Shown here: piece after piece, positions 9,302 to 18,512 of the stretch | Layout of the letters: the number at the start of each line of letters is the position of its first letter | Numbering within the stretch: the stretch's first letter is position 1 | Source of the DNA: Flavobacterium swingsii | GTDB taxonomy: Bacteria > Bacteroidota > Bacteroidia > Flavobacteriales > Flavobacteriaceae | Assembly: GCF_900111965.1 (NCBI RefSeq) | Contig: NZ_FOJT01000005.1 | Location: forward strand, 62,001 to 126,000 | Direction of reading: 5' to 3' | DNA: 64,000 nucleotides | Program-made: the position numbers and the translations under genes | Notes under the pieces: generated by a model | Seen by the model: the letters and a program-made list of their open reading frames with translations, nothing else | Databases searched by the model: none | What the model was told of the DNA's origin: nothing

Positions 9302-9790
9302 ATGAGACACGGAAAAAAATTCAATCACTTAAGCAGACAAAAAGGTCACAGAGCAGCAATGCTTGCAAATATGGCTTGTTCTCTAATCGAGCACAAACGT
9401 ATTAACACTACTGTCGCTAAAGCAAAAGCGCTTAAACAATTTGTTGAGCCGCTTATAACAAAATCTAAAGACGATACAACTCACAATCGTCGTATATGTT
9501 TCGCTTACTTACGTAGCAAATATGCAGTAACTGACTTGTTCAGAGACGTAGCAGCTAAAGTAGGTGATCGTCCAGGAGGATACACACGTATTATCAAATT
9601 AGGTAATCGTTTAGGAGATAATGCTGATATGGCAATGATCGAATTAGTAGACTTTAACGAACTATACAACGGTGGTAAGAAAGAAGAAGTGAAAACTAAA
9701 AGCCGTCGTGGTGGAAAAGCTAAAAAAGCTGAACCAACTACTGATGCTGCAGCTGACACAACTGAAGAAACTACTGATAGTGCAGAATAA
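9302..9790 (+). CDS. rplQ: 50S ribosomal protein L17 with acidic C-terminal extension
   Basis: Large-subunit protein near the tunnel exit. The N-terminal 115 or so residues are classic L17: [20 protein letters not shown], and [19 protein letters not shown]. After residue 120 comes a low-complexity tail, first Lys/Arg-rich ([14 protein letters not shown]), then Thr/Ala/Glu-rich to the end. The total of 162 residues exceeds the E. coli length of about 127. Such tails are, to my knowledge, common in Bacteroidota. Last gene of the operon; an intrinsic terminator follows. Confidence 0.97.
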   Translation: MRHGKKFNHLSRQKGHRAAMLANMACSLIEHKRINTTVAKAKALKQFVEPLITKSKDDTTHNRRICFAYLRSKYAVTDLFRDVAAKVGDRPGGYTRIIKLGNRLGDNADMAMIELVDFNELYNGGKKEEVKTKSRRGGKAKKAEPTTDAAADTTEETTDSAE

Positions 9791-9814
9791 TATGACATTC
9801 AGTTCATAAATATT

Positions 9815-9849
9815 AAGGATAAACTTTTACTAGTTTATCCTTTTTTTTT
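9815..9849 (+). terminator. Intrinsic terminator of the ribosomal operon
   Basis: Perfect 11-bp stem aaggataaact (9815-9825) with agtttatcctt (9832-9842), a six-base loop, and a run of nine T at 9841-9849. It lies 25 bases after the rplQ stop. Confidence 0.9.
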
Positions 9850-9883
9850 GAAGCGAATTGTTCGGGCTTTACCAGTAAATCAT

Positions 9884-9947
9884 ATTCCTGCTGTCGTTAC
9901 AATCTCGCCAAGAAAAATGACGAGGATTTTCACTTCCATCAGGGCTA
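9884..9947. repeat. Palindromic intergenic repeat, copy 1
   Basis: Begins attcctgct and ends atcagggcta, with partly complementary flanks (cctg 9887-9890 with cagg 9940-9943; ctcg 9904-9907 with cgag 9921-9924). The same borders recur at 12554-12691 as attcctgct and atcggggcta. The two copies share edges but differ inside, which is typical of a dispersed palindromic element. It lies between the operon terminator and the carA promoter. Confidence 0.5.
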
Positions 9948-9992
9948 AAGAGTAAATTATTCGAATACTTGGAAATATATTCCTTAATCGAT

Positions 9993-10025
9993 TGAATACA
10001 GTTTAAGAAAAAAACTTTATTTTTG
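9993..10025 (+). promoter_or_regulatory. Promoter for carA, Bacteroidota type
   Basis: A -33 TTG at 9993-9995 and a -7 box TATTTTTG at 10018-10025, separated by 22 bases. This matches the TTG/TAnnTTTG pattern of the phylum's housekeeping sigma factor. The carA ATG is 20 bases downstream. Confidence 0.7.
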
Positions 10026-10045
10026 CACCACAACTAAACAATACA

Positions 10046-11155
10046 ATGCAACACACAACAAAACAAGCAGCAATTTTATTACTAAGCGACGGAACCATTT
10101 TTCACGGAAAATCAATCGGAATAAGCGGAACTACATTTGGAGAAGTATGTTTCAATACAGGAACAACAGGTTATCAAGAAATATTTACCGACCCATCATA
10201 TTTTGGACAAATCATGGTTGCTACCAATGCGCACATAGGAAACTACGGAGTAAATAAAGACGAAATAGAATCGGATAGAATCATGATTTCAGGATTAGTT
10301 TGCAAGAATTTCTCAGATTTTCATTCTCGTCCAGACTCAGAAAGTAACCTATTTGATTATTTCAAAAAACAAAATCTAGTTTGCATTTCCGATGTAGATA
10401 CACGAGCACTCGTGAGTTATATCCGTGACAACGGCGCTATGAATTCCGTAATTTCAACCGACGGAACTTCAATCGAAGAACTTAAAAAGCAATTAGCTCA
10501 AATCCCAGACATGAAAGGATTAGAGTTGGCATCAAAAGTATCTACAAAAACACCCTATTTTTATGGAAATGAAAATGCAAAATATAAAATCTCAGCTTTA
10601 GATTTAGGAATAAAAACCAATATACTTCGTAATCTAGCAAAAAGAGATTGTTACATCAAAGTATTTCCATACAATACAAGTTATCAAGAATTAAAAGCTT
10701 TTGCTCCAGATGGTTATTTTTTGTCCAATGGTCCTGGTGATCCTGATCCTTTAGAAAGTGCTATTTCAGTAGCTAAAGAAATCATAGCAAACAACAATCC
10801 ACTTTTTGGAATCTGTTTGGGACATCAAGTTATTGCTTTGGCAAACGGAGTGTCAACTTATAAAATGTTCAACGGACACCGAGGAATCAATCATCCAGTA
10901 AAAAATCTAGTAACAGGAAAAGGCGAAATAACTTCTCAAAACCACGGATTTGCTGTTAATAAAGAAGAGTTAGACAATCATCCCGATTTAGAAATAACCC
11001 ATTTACATATCAATGACTTGACTGTTGCGGGAATGCGTATGAAAAGCAAAAACTGTTTTTCAGTACAATACCACCCAGAAGCAAGCCCTGGTCCGCACGA
11101 TTCTAGTTATTTGTTTGATGATTTTATCGAAAATATAAAACTTTCAAAAAACTAA
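10046..11155 (+). CDS. carA: Carbamoyl-phosphate synthase small subunit
   Basis: Glutaminase subunit that releases ammonia from glutamine and channels it to CarB for carbamoyl phosphate, feeding arginine and pyrimidine synthesis. The 369-residue product has the N-terminal CarA domain (LLLSDGTIFHGKSIG, then FNTGTTGYQEIFTDPSY) and a C-terminal class I amidotransferase domain. The nucleophile Cys lies in LFGICLGHQ (near residue 255) and the His/Glu pair in QYHPEASPGPHD. The carB gene is not adjacent. It has its own promoter. Confidence 0.97.
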   Translation: MQHTTKQAAILLLSDGTIFHGKSIGISGTTFGEVCFNTGTTGYQEIFTDPSYFGQIMVATNAHIGNYGVNKDEIESDRIMISGLVCKNFSDFHSRPDSESNLFDYFKKQNLVCISDVDTRALVSYIRDNGAMNSVISTDGTSIEELKKQLAQIPDMKGLELASKVSTKTPYFYGNENAKYKISALDLGIKTNILRNLAKRDCYIKVFPYNTSYQELKAFAPDGYFLSNGPGDPDPLESAISVAKEIIANNNPLFGICLGHQVIALANGVSTYKMFNGHRGINHPVKNLVTGKGEITSQNHGFAVNKEELDNHPDLEITHLHINDLTVAGMRMKSKNCFSVQYHPEASPGPHDSSYLFDDFIENIKLSKN

Positions 11156-11176
11156 AACGTTATCTTAAACTTTAAA

Positions 11177-11184
11177 TATATTTG
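11177..11184 (+). promoter_or_regulatory. -7 promoter box for eno
   Basis: TATATTTG at 11177-11184 fits TAnnTTTG and lies 59 bases before the eno start. No clear -33 TTG is seen at the right distance. The leader downstream holds a short palindrome, accct (11191-11195) with agggt (11208-11212), around gcgtagtcga. Confidence 0.5.
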
Positions 11185-11222
11185 TACTATCACCCTAAGC
11201 GTAGTCGAAGGGTAAAGTCTAA

Positions 11223-12533
<1,311 letters not shown>

Positions 12534-12553
12534 AAATATTGTAATGAGAAGCA

Positions 12554-12691
12554 ATTCCTGCTTTCCACTACAAGTACTCATTCAAAAAACTCTTTTTTCT
12601 AAACAACAACAGGAGCTTCCTTTGGTCGCTCTGTTGTTCCAAGAAAAAAGAGTTTTTTTCATTTCGTAGCTTTCCGCTTCAATCGGGGCTA
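12554..12691. repeat. Palindromic intergenic repeat, copy 2, with nested hairpin
   Basis: It shares border sequences with 9884-9947: attcctgct followed by tacaa on the left, and cttc(a/c)atc(a/g)gggcta on the right. Inside is a perfect 17-bp inverted repeat, aaaaaactcttttttct (12584-12600) with 12642-12658. It encloses a second stem, aacaacag (12605-12612) with ctgttgtt (12631-12638). The folded RNA may also stop transcription from eno. Confidence 0.6.
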
Positions 12692-12881
12692 GAATTTCAG
12701 CGTTCGTTATTCAAAATTTAAAAAAAATTAACACTTAATGCAAAACTTAAATGAACTTATATGGTTCAAAAAGAAATGAATTAGTTTCCATATTCAATAT
12801 AAATTTTAAAATAAAACTATTTTTATCAATTATTTAACTAAAACCTTACCACAAAACTTTTTTATTTAATTAAGAATTCAT

Positions 12882-12889
12882 TAGATTTG
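12882..12889 (+). promoter_or_regulatory. -7 promoter box for gltA
   Basis: TAGATTTG matches TAnnTTTG, 40 bases upstream of the gltA ATG. A matching -33 element is not obvious in the A/T-rich flank. Confidence 0.5.
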
Positions 12890-12929
12890 TTAAATTATAT
12901 ATTTTTTAGATAAATTCCCAGATTATATT

Positions 12930-14213
12930 ATGTCAAATACAGCAACAATAGAAATTGATGGCAAAAAGTATGAATTTCCAACAATAACAGGAAGCGAAAA
13001 CGAAGTAGCTATAGATATTAGCAAACTAAGAGATTTAACAGGAGCCATCACTATGGATCCAGGTTACAAAAACTCAGGAGTTTGTAAATCAGAAATAACA
13101 TTCCTAGACGGAGAAGAAGGAATCCTACGTTACAGAGGATATTCAATCGAAGATTTAGCCGATAAAGCAGATTTTCTTGAAGTCTCTTACCTAGTTATTT
13201 TTGGAGAATTACCTACAAAATCAGAATTAGAAAGATTTGAAAATAATATTCGTAAATACACTTTAGTAAACGAAGAAATGAAAAACATCATCGATGGTTT
13301 TCCTAAAACAGCACATCCAATGGGTGTTTTGTCTTCGCTAACAAGTGCTTTAACTGCATTTAATCCAAAAGTGGTTAATGTAGAAAATGAAAAAGAAATG
13401 TACGAAGCGGTTTGCAAAACTATGGGTAAATTCCTAGTTCTTGCCACTTGGACATTTAGAAAAAGCATGGGTTATCCTCTAAATTATTACGATAATACAA
13501 TAGGATATGTAGAGAATTTCATGCAATTAATGTTTAAATTGCCTACAGGACCTTACGCTGCAAATCCAGTTGTAGTAGCAGCATTAGATAAATTATTTAT
13601 ACTTCATGCAGACCATGAGCAAAACTGTTCTACGTCAACAGTAAGAATGGTAGGATCTTCTCATGCAGGATTATTCGCGTCAATATCAGCGGGAGTTTCT
13701 GCACTTTGGGGGCCACTTCACGGTGGTGCAAACCAAGCAGTGTTAGAAATGCTTGAAGAAATTCAAAAAAATGGTGGAGATGCCGAAAAATATTTAGCTA
13801 AAGCCAAAGACAAAAATGACGAATTCCGTTTGATGGGATTCGGACATAGAGTGTACAAAAACTTTGACCCAAGAGCAAAAATCATCAAAAAAGCAGCCGA
13901 TGAAGTTTTAAGAACTTTAGGTGTTGATGATCCAATTCTTCAAATTGCAAAAAAATTAGAAGAATCAGCTTTGGTAGATGAGTATTTTGTATCAAGAAAA
14001 TTATATCCAAATGTCGATTTCTATTCAGGAATTATATACAGAGCATTAGGAATTCCTACAGATATGTTTACCGTATTATTTGCAATTGGTCGTCTTCCAG
14101 GTTGGATAGCACAATGGAAAGAAATGCGTGAAAACAAAGAACCTATTGGTCGTCCTCGTCAAGTTTATACAGGACATCCATTAAGGGATTTTGTCGCTGT
14201 AGAAAAACGATAA
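12930..14213 (+). CDS. gltA: Citrate synthase
   Basis: Condenses oxaloacetate and acetyl-CoA to citrate, entry step of the TCA cycle. The 427-residue product resembles the longer Gram-negative (hexameric) type. It has an N-terminal beta domain (MSNTATIEIDGKKYEFPTI), and GILRYRGYSIEDLA. The catalytic His regions are HADHEQNCSTSTVRMVGSSH with WGPLHGGANQAV, and FGHRVYKNFDPRA, with the PGWIAQWKEM block near the end. It ends in RPRQVYTG. Complete, monocistronic, followed by a terminator. Confidence 0.98.
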   Translation: MSNTATIEIDGKKYEFPTITGSENEVAIDISKLRDLTGAITMDPGYKNSGVCKSEITFLDGEEGILRYRGYSIEDLADKADFLEVSYLVIFGELPTKSELERFENNIRKYTLVNEEMKNIIDGFPKTAHPMGVLSSLTSALTAFNPKVVNVENEKEMYEAVCKTMGKFLVLATWTFRKSMGYPLNYYDNTIGYVENFMQLMFKLPTGPYAANPVVVAALDKLFILHADHEQNCSTSTVRMVGSSHAGLFASISAGVSALWGPLHGGANQAVLEMLEEIQKNGGDAEKYLAKAKDKNDEFRLMGFGHRVYKNFDPRAKIIKKAADEVLRTLGVDDPILQIAKKLEESALVDEYFVSRKLYPNVDFYSGIIYRALGIPTDMFTVLFAIGRLPGWIAQWKEMRENKEPIGRPRQVYTGHPLRDFVAVEKR

Positions 14214-14234
14214 TTTCTTAATAATTTAAACGAA
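14209..14234. repeat. 26-bp direct repeat, left copy
   Basis: This 26-base stretch begins gataatttcttaataat and spans the gltA stop codon. It is identical to 17428-17453, which lies 3 bases after the stop of the gene at 16025-17425. The two copies bracket exactly the two secreted-protein genes. Confidence 0.85.
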
Positions 14235-14237
14235 TCT

Positions 14238-14276
14238 AATCCTCATTATCAATTAATTTGATGTGAGGATTTTTTT
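14238..14276 (+). terminator. Intrinsic terminator after gltA
   Basis: aatcctca (14238-14245) pairs with tgaggatt (14264-14271) around an 18-base A/T-rich loop, followed by a T run to 14276. Confidence 0.75.
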
Positions 14277-14356
14277 GTTAATATGTTTTAATAGAAAATA
14301 ATCAAAAGCTATTTTTTTTCTTTTCCTTTACGGGAACTAATTTAAAACAAACAATT

Positions 14357-15997
14357 TTGAAAACGAACAATCTTTTTTTAATCACCTTTTTAGTGATTTT
14401 TGGTGTAACTAGTAATAGCAATTGTCAAGTGTTGAATAATTTTGTTACTTCATTTGGAGATGTAGCTGGAACTTCTGGATACAGCGTATATGTTGGTTCA
14501 CAAGCAGGGACAAATACAATTCCTTTTAATTCTTCAAATATTGCTGGGACGAGTCTTTTTAATACTTATGTAGGTCATCAAGCGGGTACTGGAACAGTTT
14601 CTAATTCATTAGGAAAAAACAACACTTTTTTAGGTAATGCTTCCGGATTTTATAATAATACGGGGAGTGAAAATTTATTTGCAGGTGCTTTATCAGGATT
14701 TAAAAACACGACGGGTAATTATAATGTTTTTTTAGGTTATAATTCAGGACGTGGAACAACTCTTGTAACTGGATCAAAGAATACATTTATAGGTTGGCAA
14801 TCAGGATCGGTTATTTCCAGCGGAGAAAGTAATACATTTATTGGAGTTGCTGCTGGTAGTGGAATTACAACAGGAAGTTATAATACTTTTTTAGGAAATA
14901 TAAATTCAACTTTGCCTACAATTAATGGTACAATAATACTTGCTGACGGGTTAAATAATCAAAGACTTTATATTCACTCTAACGGAAATGCAGGTATTGG
15001 TCTTGGGAATAATGTGATTCCTCAAAATAAATTGGAAGTGAAACATGGTGTATCGGGTAATTCTGGATTGCGTTTTAGTAATTTAAATAGCACATTTGTA
15101 CCTACTACTACAGCATCAAAATTTTTAACAGTTGATGCAAATGGAGATGTGGTATTGCAAAATGCATCAGGGACGGGTGGTCCAGGAAGTACTGTTGTTA
15201 CTGCAGGTCAAAATATAGTTGTAACTGGAAATCCAACCGCTGGATATACAATTGCTAGTCCAACTACAAATACTTTGACAAATAATGCTGTAAATACCAT
15301 GACAAGTACTGTAAATAGTGTTGTGGCTAATGCTCCTATTGTAAATACGGTTGTAAATACGATAACTACAGGTCAATTAACAACAACTGTAAATGGAGTA
15401 TCGAGTACTCCTGTAGCTTTGACAGCTGGCGGTGATACAGACACAAGTATTTATGCAAATGATGGTTTTATCAATCAGACAACTACAGCCACTTCAGATA
15501 ATCTTAGAACTGTTGATATGAAAAATACCAACTTATTCTTCAAAACATTTGATAGTGGTTTTGTAGAAGGAACGCATGGTTTTGGAAGAATTTATATTGG
15601 AAATACTGTTAATTTTCCAAATTTAAATTTTACACCGGGTAGTGAAAGTAAATACAGATTGTTAGTTGAAGGTGGAATTTTAACCGAAAAAGTGAAAGTA
15701 GCTTTAAGTAGTTCTGTTAACTGGGCAGATTACGTTTTTGCAAACGATTATAAATTAATGCCGTTAAAAGAAGTAGAAACTTTTATTGCTGAAAATAAGC
15801 ATTTACCAGGGGTTTCTTCAGCAGAAGAGCTTGTGAAAGAAGGATTGGATTTAGGCGAAATGCAAGCCAAACAAATGGCTAAAATTGAAGAGCTGACTTT
15901 GTATGCTATTGAGCAAAATAAGAAAATCGAAAAGCAAGAGAAAGAAATCGAAGAACTGAAAGTTTTAGTAAATGCTTTAGTAAATAAAAATAAGTAA
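14357..15997 (+). CDS. Secreted repeat-rich, fibre-like protein of unknown function
   Basis: The 546-residue product begins at a TTG; no ATG is available near the signal peptide (MKTNNLFLITFLVIFGVTSN, cleavage probably near residue 24). Residues about 40-185 hold imperfect 20-25-residue repeats of the type GSxNTFxGxxAGxxxTTG, reminiscent of beta-helical head repeats in trimeric adhesins. A Thr/Asn/Val-rich stretch follows (about 270-370). The C-terminus has a conserved Bacteroidota-type module (NWADYVFANDYKLMPLKEVE, ENKHLPGVSSAEE) and ends in a Lys/Glu coiled coil from about residue 495. There is no T9SS sorting tail. A surface fibre or adhesin is suggested, not shown. It shares a short gap with the next gene. 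Confidence 0.75.
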   Translation: MKTNNLFLITFLVIFGVTSNSNCQVLNNFVTSFGDVAGTSGYSVYVGSQAGTNTIPFNSSNIAGTSLFNTYVGHQAGTGTVSNSLGKNNTFLGNASGFYNNTGSENLFAGALSGFKNTTGNYNVFLGYNSGRGTTLVTGSKNTFIGWQSGSVISSGESNTFIGVAAGSGITTGSYNTFLGNINSTLPTINGTIILADGLNNQRLYIHSNGNAGIGLGNNVIPQNKLEVKHGVSGNSGLRFSNLNSTFVPTTTASKFLTVDANGDVVLQNASGTGGPGSTVVTAGQNIVVTGNPTAGYTIASPTTNTLTNNAVNTMTSTVNSVVANAPIVNTVVNTITTGQLTTTVNGVSSTPVALTAGGDTDTSIYANDGFINQTTTATSDNLRTVDMKNTNLFFKTFDSGFVEGTHGFGRIYIGNTVNFPNLNFTPGSESKYRLLVEGGILTEKVKVALSSSVNWADYVFANDYKLMPLKEVETFIAENKHLPGVSSAEELVKEGLDLGEMQAKQMAKIEELTLYAIEQNKKIEKQEKEIEELKVLVNALVNKNK

Positions 15998-16024
15998 TCA
16001 TTTTAATTTTAAAAATAAGATAAA

Positions 16025-17425
16025 ATGAAAAAACTTATATTTATAATATTCATACTTTTTATAAACTTTGAAGGAATCTCACAAACTTTAATGGCTAACG
16101 GAGAGTATAAGGAAGATGACTCAGGTGAGCTTCTTCCGCCTGATACGACTCAGGGACTTATGGCAGGTGTTAATTGTTTAAATAATGGTATAAATGTTAC
16201 AGTAACAGGAGATAATGTTGGTGCGTATCTGCCAAATCAGTCAACAACTTTTTGTGCGCCATCTGCATCTTATGTAGGAAATGGGGCTTGGACATCATCA
16301 TCTATTGGGCGGGTCATATATAAGTTTAATCAGCCAATAATGAGTGCTACAATTACTTATTCATCAGTAAATGCCAACTATCATGGGAATACAGATGTTG
16401 GTCAAATTTTTATTGATGGTGGTGGGACTCTAAGTTTAGTAAATCCTTGTGGAGTATCGGTTGCTGGAGATGTTTTAACTTGTAATTTAACTGATTCATG
16501 GGGTTCATGGAGTGATACTTTTGGAGATGTTACTATAACAGTTAACTCTACCTGTCCTTTCACTGAAATTACTTTAAGAAATATAGGAGGTCATTCAGGT
16601 TGGGTACAAGGTAATGCTTGTAATTTCGTCTTACAAAAATACTCGTGTGCGACAGCGCCTTTATTAAGTTCATCTACATTAAGCAATGTATGTCCAGCTA
16701 CGACTGTTAATTTGACAAATATTACGGCTAGTAATTTAATATCATGTAATTCTATATTAACCTGGCATACCGCAACTCCGGCGACTAGTGCGAATACTGT
16801 ATTAGATCTCACTGCTGTTCCTGTAGGAACTTATTATGCTTCCTTTTATAATCAATCTATTAACTGTTATAGTGCAACAACTCCTTTAGTCGTTGCCATT
16901 ACTAATTGTTGTCAGCCAACTTTAACAACTTCTGTGCCAATAAGCACAATGATTCATGAGGAAAGGTCAGATTGGATTAAAACATCAGATTTGGTTTCAT
17001 TTGGAGATGGTGTACAAGGGAATGGTGTTGTATATCATGCAGGTAATTTTGTGGAGTTAAATCCAGGATTCGAGGCAATTTATACTTCACAATTTTCAGC
17101 TTATATTGAAGGCTGTTCAGGGGACTTTGTGTATAAAAATGGAGATAATAGTGTTAAGGAAGAAATAAATCAAATTGACTTAATCAAAAACAAAATCACT
17201 ATTTACCCTAATCCAACAAACAGTTTGATTAATGTAAGCTATAGCAATTCTAAATTCAATCAGGTGAAGATAACCTCGATGGAAGGTAGAGTGGTTTACA
17301 ATCAGAAAATGGAAGCAACAAATAGTTATCAGTTTGATATCAGTGGTTTTAAAAACGGAATATATACCTTATCAATACTAACGGTTGATGGTACAATTCT
17401 TACTGAAAAACTTATTAAGAATTAA
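16025..17425 (+). CDS. T9SS-sorted secreted protein of unknown function
   Basis: The 466-residue product has an N-terminal signal peptide (MKKLIFIIFILFINFEGISQ). A Cys-containing beta-rich region spans about 45-210. Around 320-375 a segment ends in VELNPGFEA...SQFSAYIEGCSG, a pattern seen in other Bacteroidota secreted proteins. A type A T9SS sorting domain covers about 390-466 (ITIYPNPTNSLINVSYSNS, GRVVYNQKM, FKNGIYTLSIL, TEKLIKN). The protein should cross the outer membrane by type IX secretion and be anchored or released. Substrate unknown. It follows the fibre-like gene by 27 bases and is likely co-transcribed. Confidence 0.8.
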   Translation: MKKLIFIIFILFINFEGISQTLMANGEYKEDDSGELLPPDTTQGLMAGVNCLNNGINVTVTGDNVGAYLPNQSTTFCAPSASYVGNGAWTSSSIGRVIYKFNQPIMSATITYSSVNANYHGNTDVGQIFIDGGGTLSLVNPCGVSVAGDVLTCNLTDSWGSWSDTFGDVTITVNSTCPFTEITLRNIGGHSGWVQGNACNFVLQKYSCATAPLLSSSTLSNVCPATTVNLTNITASNLISCNSILTWHTATPATSANTVLDLTAVPVGTYYASFYNQSINCYSATTPLVVAITNCCQPTLTTSVPISTMIHEERSDWIKTSDLVSFGDGVQGNGVVYHAGNFVELNPGFEAIYTSQFSAYIEGCSGDFVYKNGDNSVKEEINQIDLIKNKITIYPNPTNSLINVSYSNSKFNQVKITSMEGRVVYNQKMEATNSYQFDISGFKNGIYTLSILTVDGTILTEKLIKN

Positions 17426-17427
17426 AA

Positions 17428-17453
17428 GATAATTTCTTAATAATTTAAACGAA
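17428..17453. repeat. 26-bp direct repeat, right copy
   Basis: Identical in all 26 bases to 14209-14234. The two copies lie about 3.2 kb apart, each directly at a gene end and just before a terminator hairpin. Confidence 0.85.
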
Positions 17454-17482
17454 AAGCTTCTCTTAATCGGGAAGCTTTTTTT
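17452..17482 (+). terminator. Intrinsic terminator after the T9SS gene
   Basis: aaaagcttctc (17452-17462) pairs with gggaagctttt (17469-17479), with one G-U pair and a six-base loop, then a T run. A -7 box for the next gene overlaps its end. Confidence 0.8.
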
Positions 17483-17489
17483 ATATTTG
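17482..17489 (+). promoter_or_regulatory. -7 promoter box for the arginase-ctlX pair
   Basis: TATATTTG fits TAnnTTTG and lies directly after the terminator of the preceding gene, 65 bases before the arginase ATG. Confidence 0.5.
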
Positions 17490-17554
17490 CTAATAATCAA
17501 ATAGGTTGTAAGAGGTAGATTTTTATCTAAATCTATATTTCAAATAAATACTTT

Positions 17555-18508
17555 ATGAGTAAGAATGTTGTTTTTTTAATCAATAAATCAGAAATAACTG
17601 CAGGGACAAGAGGCGCTTCTTTAGGGCCTGATGCGATAATGACAGCCGCCCGGAAAAAAGGAAGTTATATTTTTGGAGAGAACGAAGTTCAAAAAATACT
17701 AAATGTTAATAATTTCTTAGATAAACCTACTCAATTTCCATTTGCAAAAAGAATCGATGGACTGCTGAATGTATATAATGAGCTGAATACGAAAGTATCC
17801 GAGATTTTAAACAATCAATCTTTTCCAATTTTATTAGCGGCCGATCATGGTTCTGCAGGAGGGACAATTGCAGGAATTAAGTCCGCTTTTCCTCAAAAAA
17901 GATTAGGTGTTGTATGGATTGATGCACACGCTGATATTCATACGCCTTATACCACTCCGTCTGGAAATATGCACGGTATGCCTTTGGCTACAGCCTTAAA
18001 TATTGATAATCTCGAATGTAAAACTAATGAAGTAGATGAAGAAACGGTTTCGTTTTGGAATCAACTCAAACAAGTTGGAAATATCACTCCAAAGGTGAAG
18101 CCAGAAGATATCGTTTATATTGGTGTTCGCGATACCGAAGCTCAGGAGAATGCTATAATGGATCGTTTGGATATTAAGAATTGTCAGGTATCTGAAGTTC
18201 GTTCAAAAGGTGTTTCTGAAATCATTAAAATTGTCGATGAAAGACTCAAAGATTGCGATATTATTTATGTTTCTTTTGATGTAGATTCAATGGATCCAGA
18301 TTTAACTTCACATGGAACAGGAACTCCTGTTGATGATGGATTAACGCCTCAAGAAGCCAGAGAAATATTAATTGCATTGGCAAAAAATCCTAAAACGATT
18401 TGTATTGAAGTGGTTGAAGTAAATCCATGTCTTGACGAAAAAGAAAATACAATGGCCGAAATAACACTTGATATTGTTGAAGCAATAACTCAAACTATTA
18501 AAACATAA
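17555..18508 (+). CDS. Arginase (ureohydrolase family)
   Basis: Predicted to hydrolyse arginine to ornithine and urea using a binuclear Mn centre. The 317-residue product has the three metal-binding blocks of the family: AADHGSAGG near residue 97, WIDAHADIHTPYT near 128, and SFDVDSMDPD near 244. A GTGTPVDDGLTPQEAREIL stretch and the EVVEVNP block follow. An agmatinase or other ureohydrolase cannot be excluded from motifs alone, but the adjacent CtlX gene supports arginine/citrulline metabolism. It ends 4 bases before ctlX, so the two form an operon. Confidence 0.88.
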   Translation: MSKNVVFLINKSEITAGTRGASLGPDAIMTAARKKGSYIFGENEVQKILNVNNFLDKPTQFPFAKRIDGLLNVYNELNTKVSEILNNQSFPILLAADHGSAGGTIAGIKSAFPQKRLGVVWIDAHADIHTPYTTPSGNMHGMPLATALNIDNLECKTNEVDEETVSFWNQLKQVGNITPKVKPEDIVYIGVRDTEAQENAIMDRLDIKNCQVSEVRSKGVSEIIKIVDERLKDCDIIYVSFDVDSMDPDLTSHGTGTPVDDGLTPQEAREILIALAKNPKTICIEVVEVNPCLDEKENTMAEITLDIVEAITQTIKT

Positions 18509-18512
18509 TCCT

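Larger units (their letters stand above)
12534..12929. other. 396-base intergenic region between eno and gltA
   Basis: No gene is seen here. The left half holds a large nested palindrome inside repeat copy 2 (12554-12691). The right half is very A/T-rich and ends with a -7 box for gltA at 12882-12889. Confidence 0.8.

Noticed and set aside
9505..9798. Minus-strand open frame opposite rplQ
   Set aside because: Low-complexity Ser/Val-rich antisense of the acidic L17 tail.
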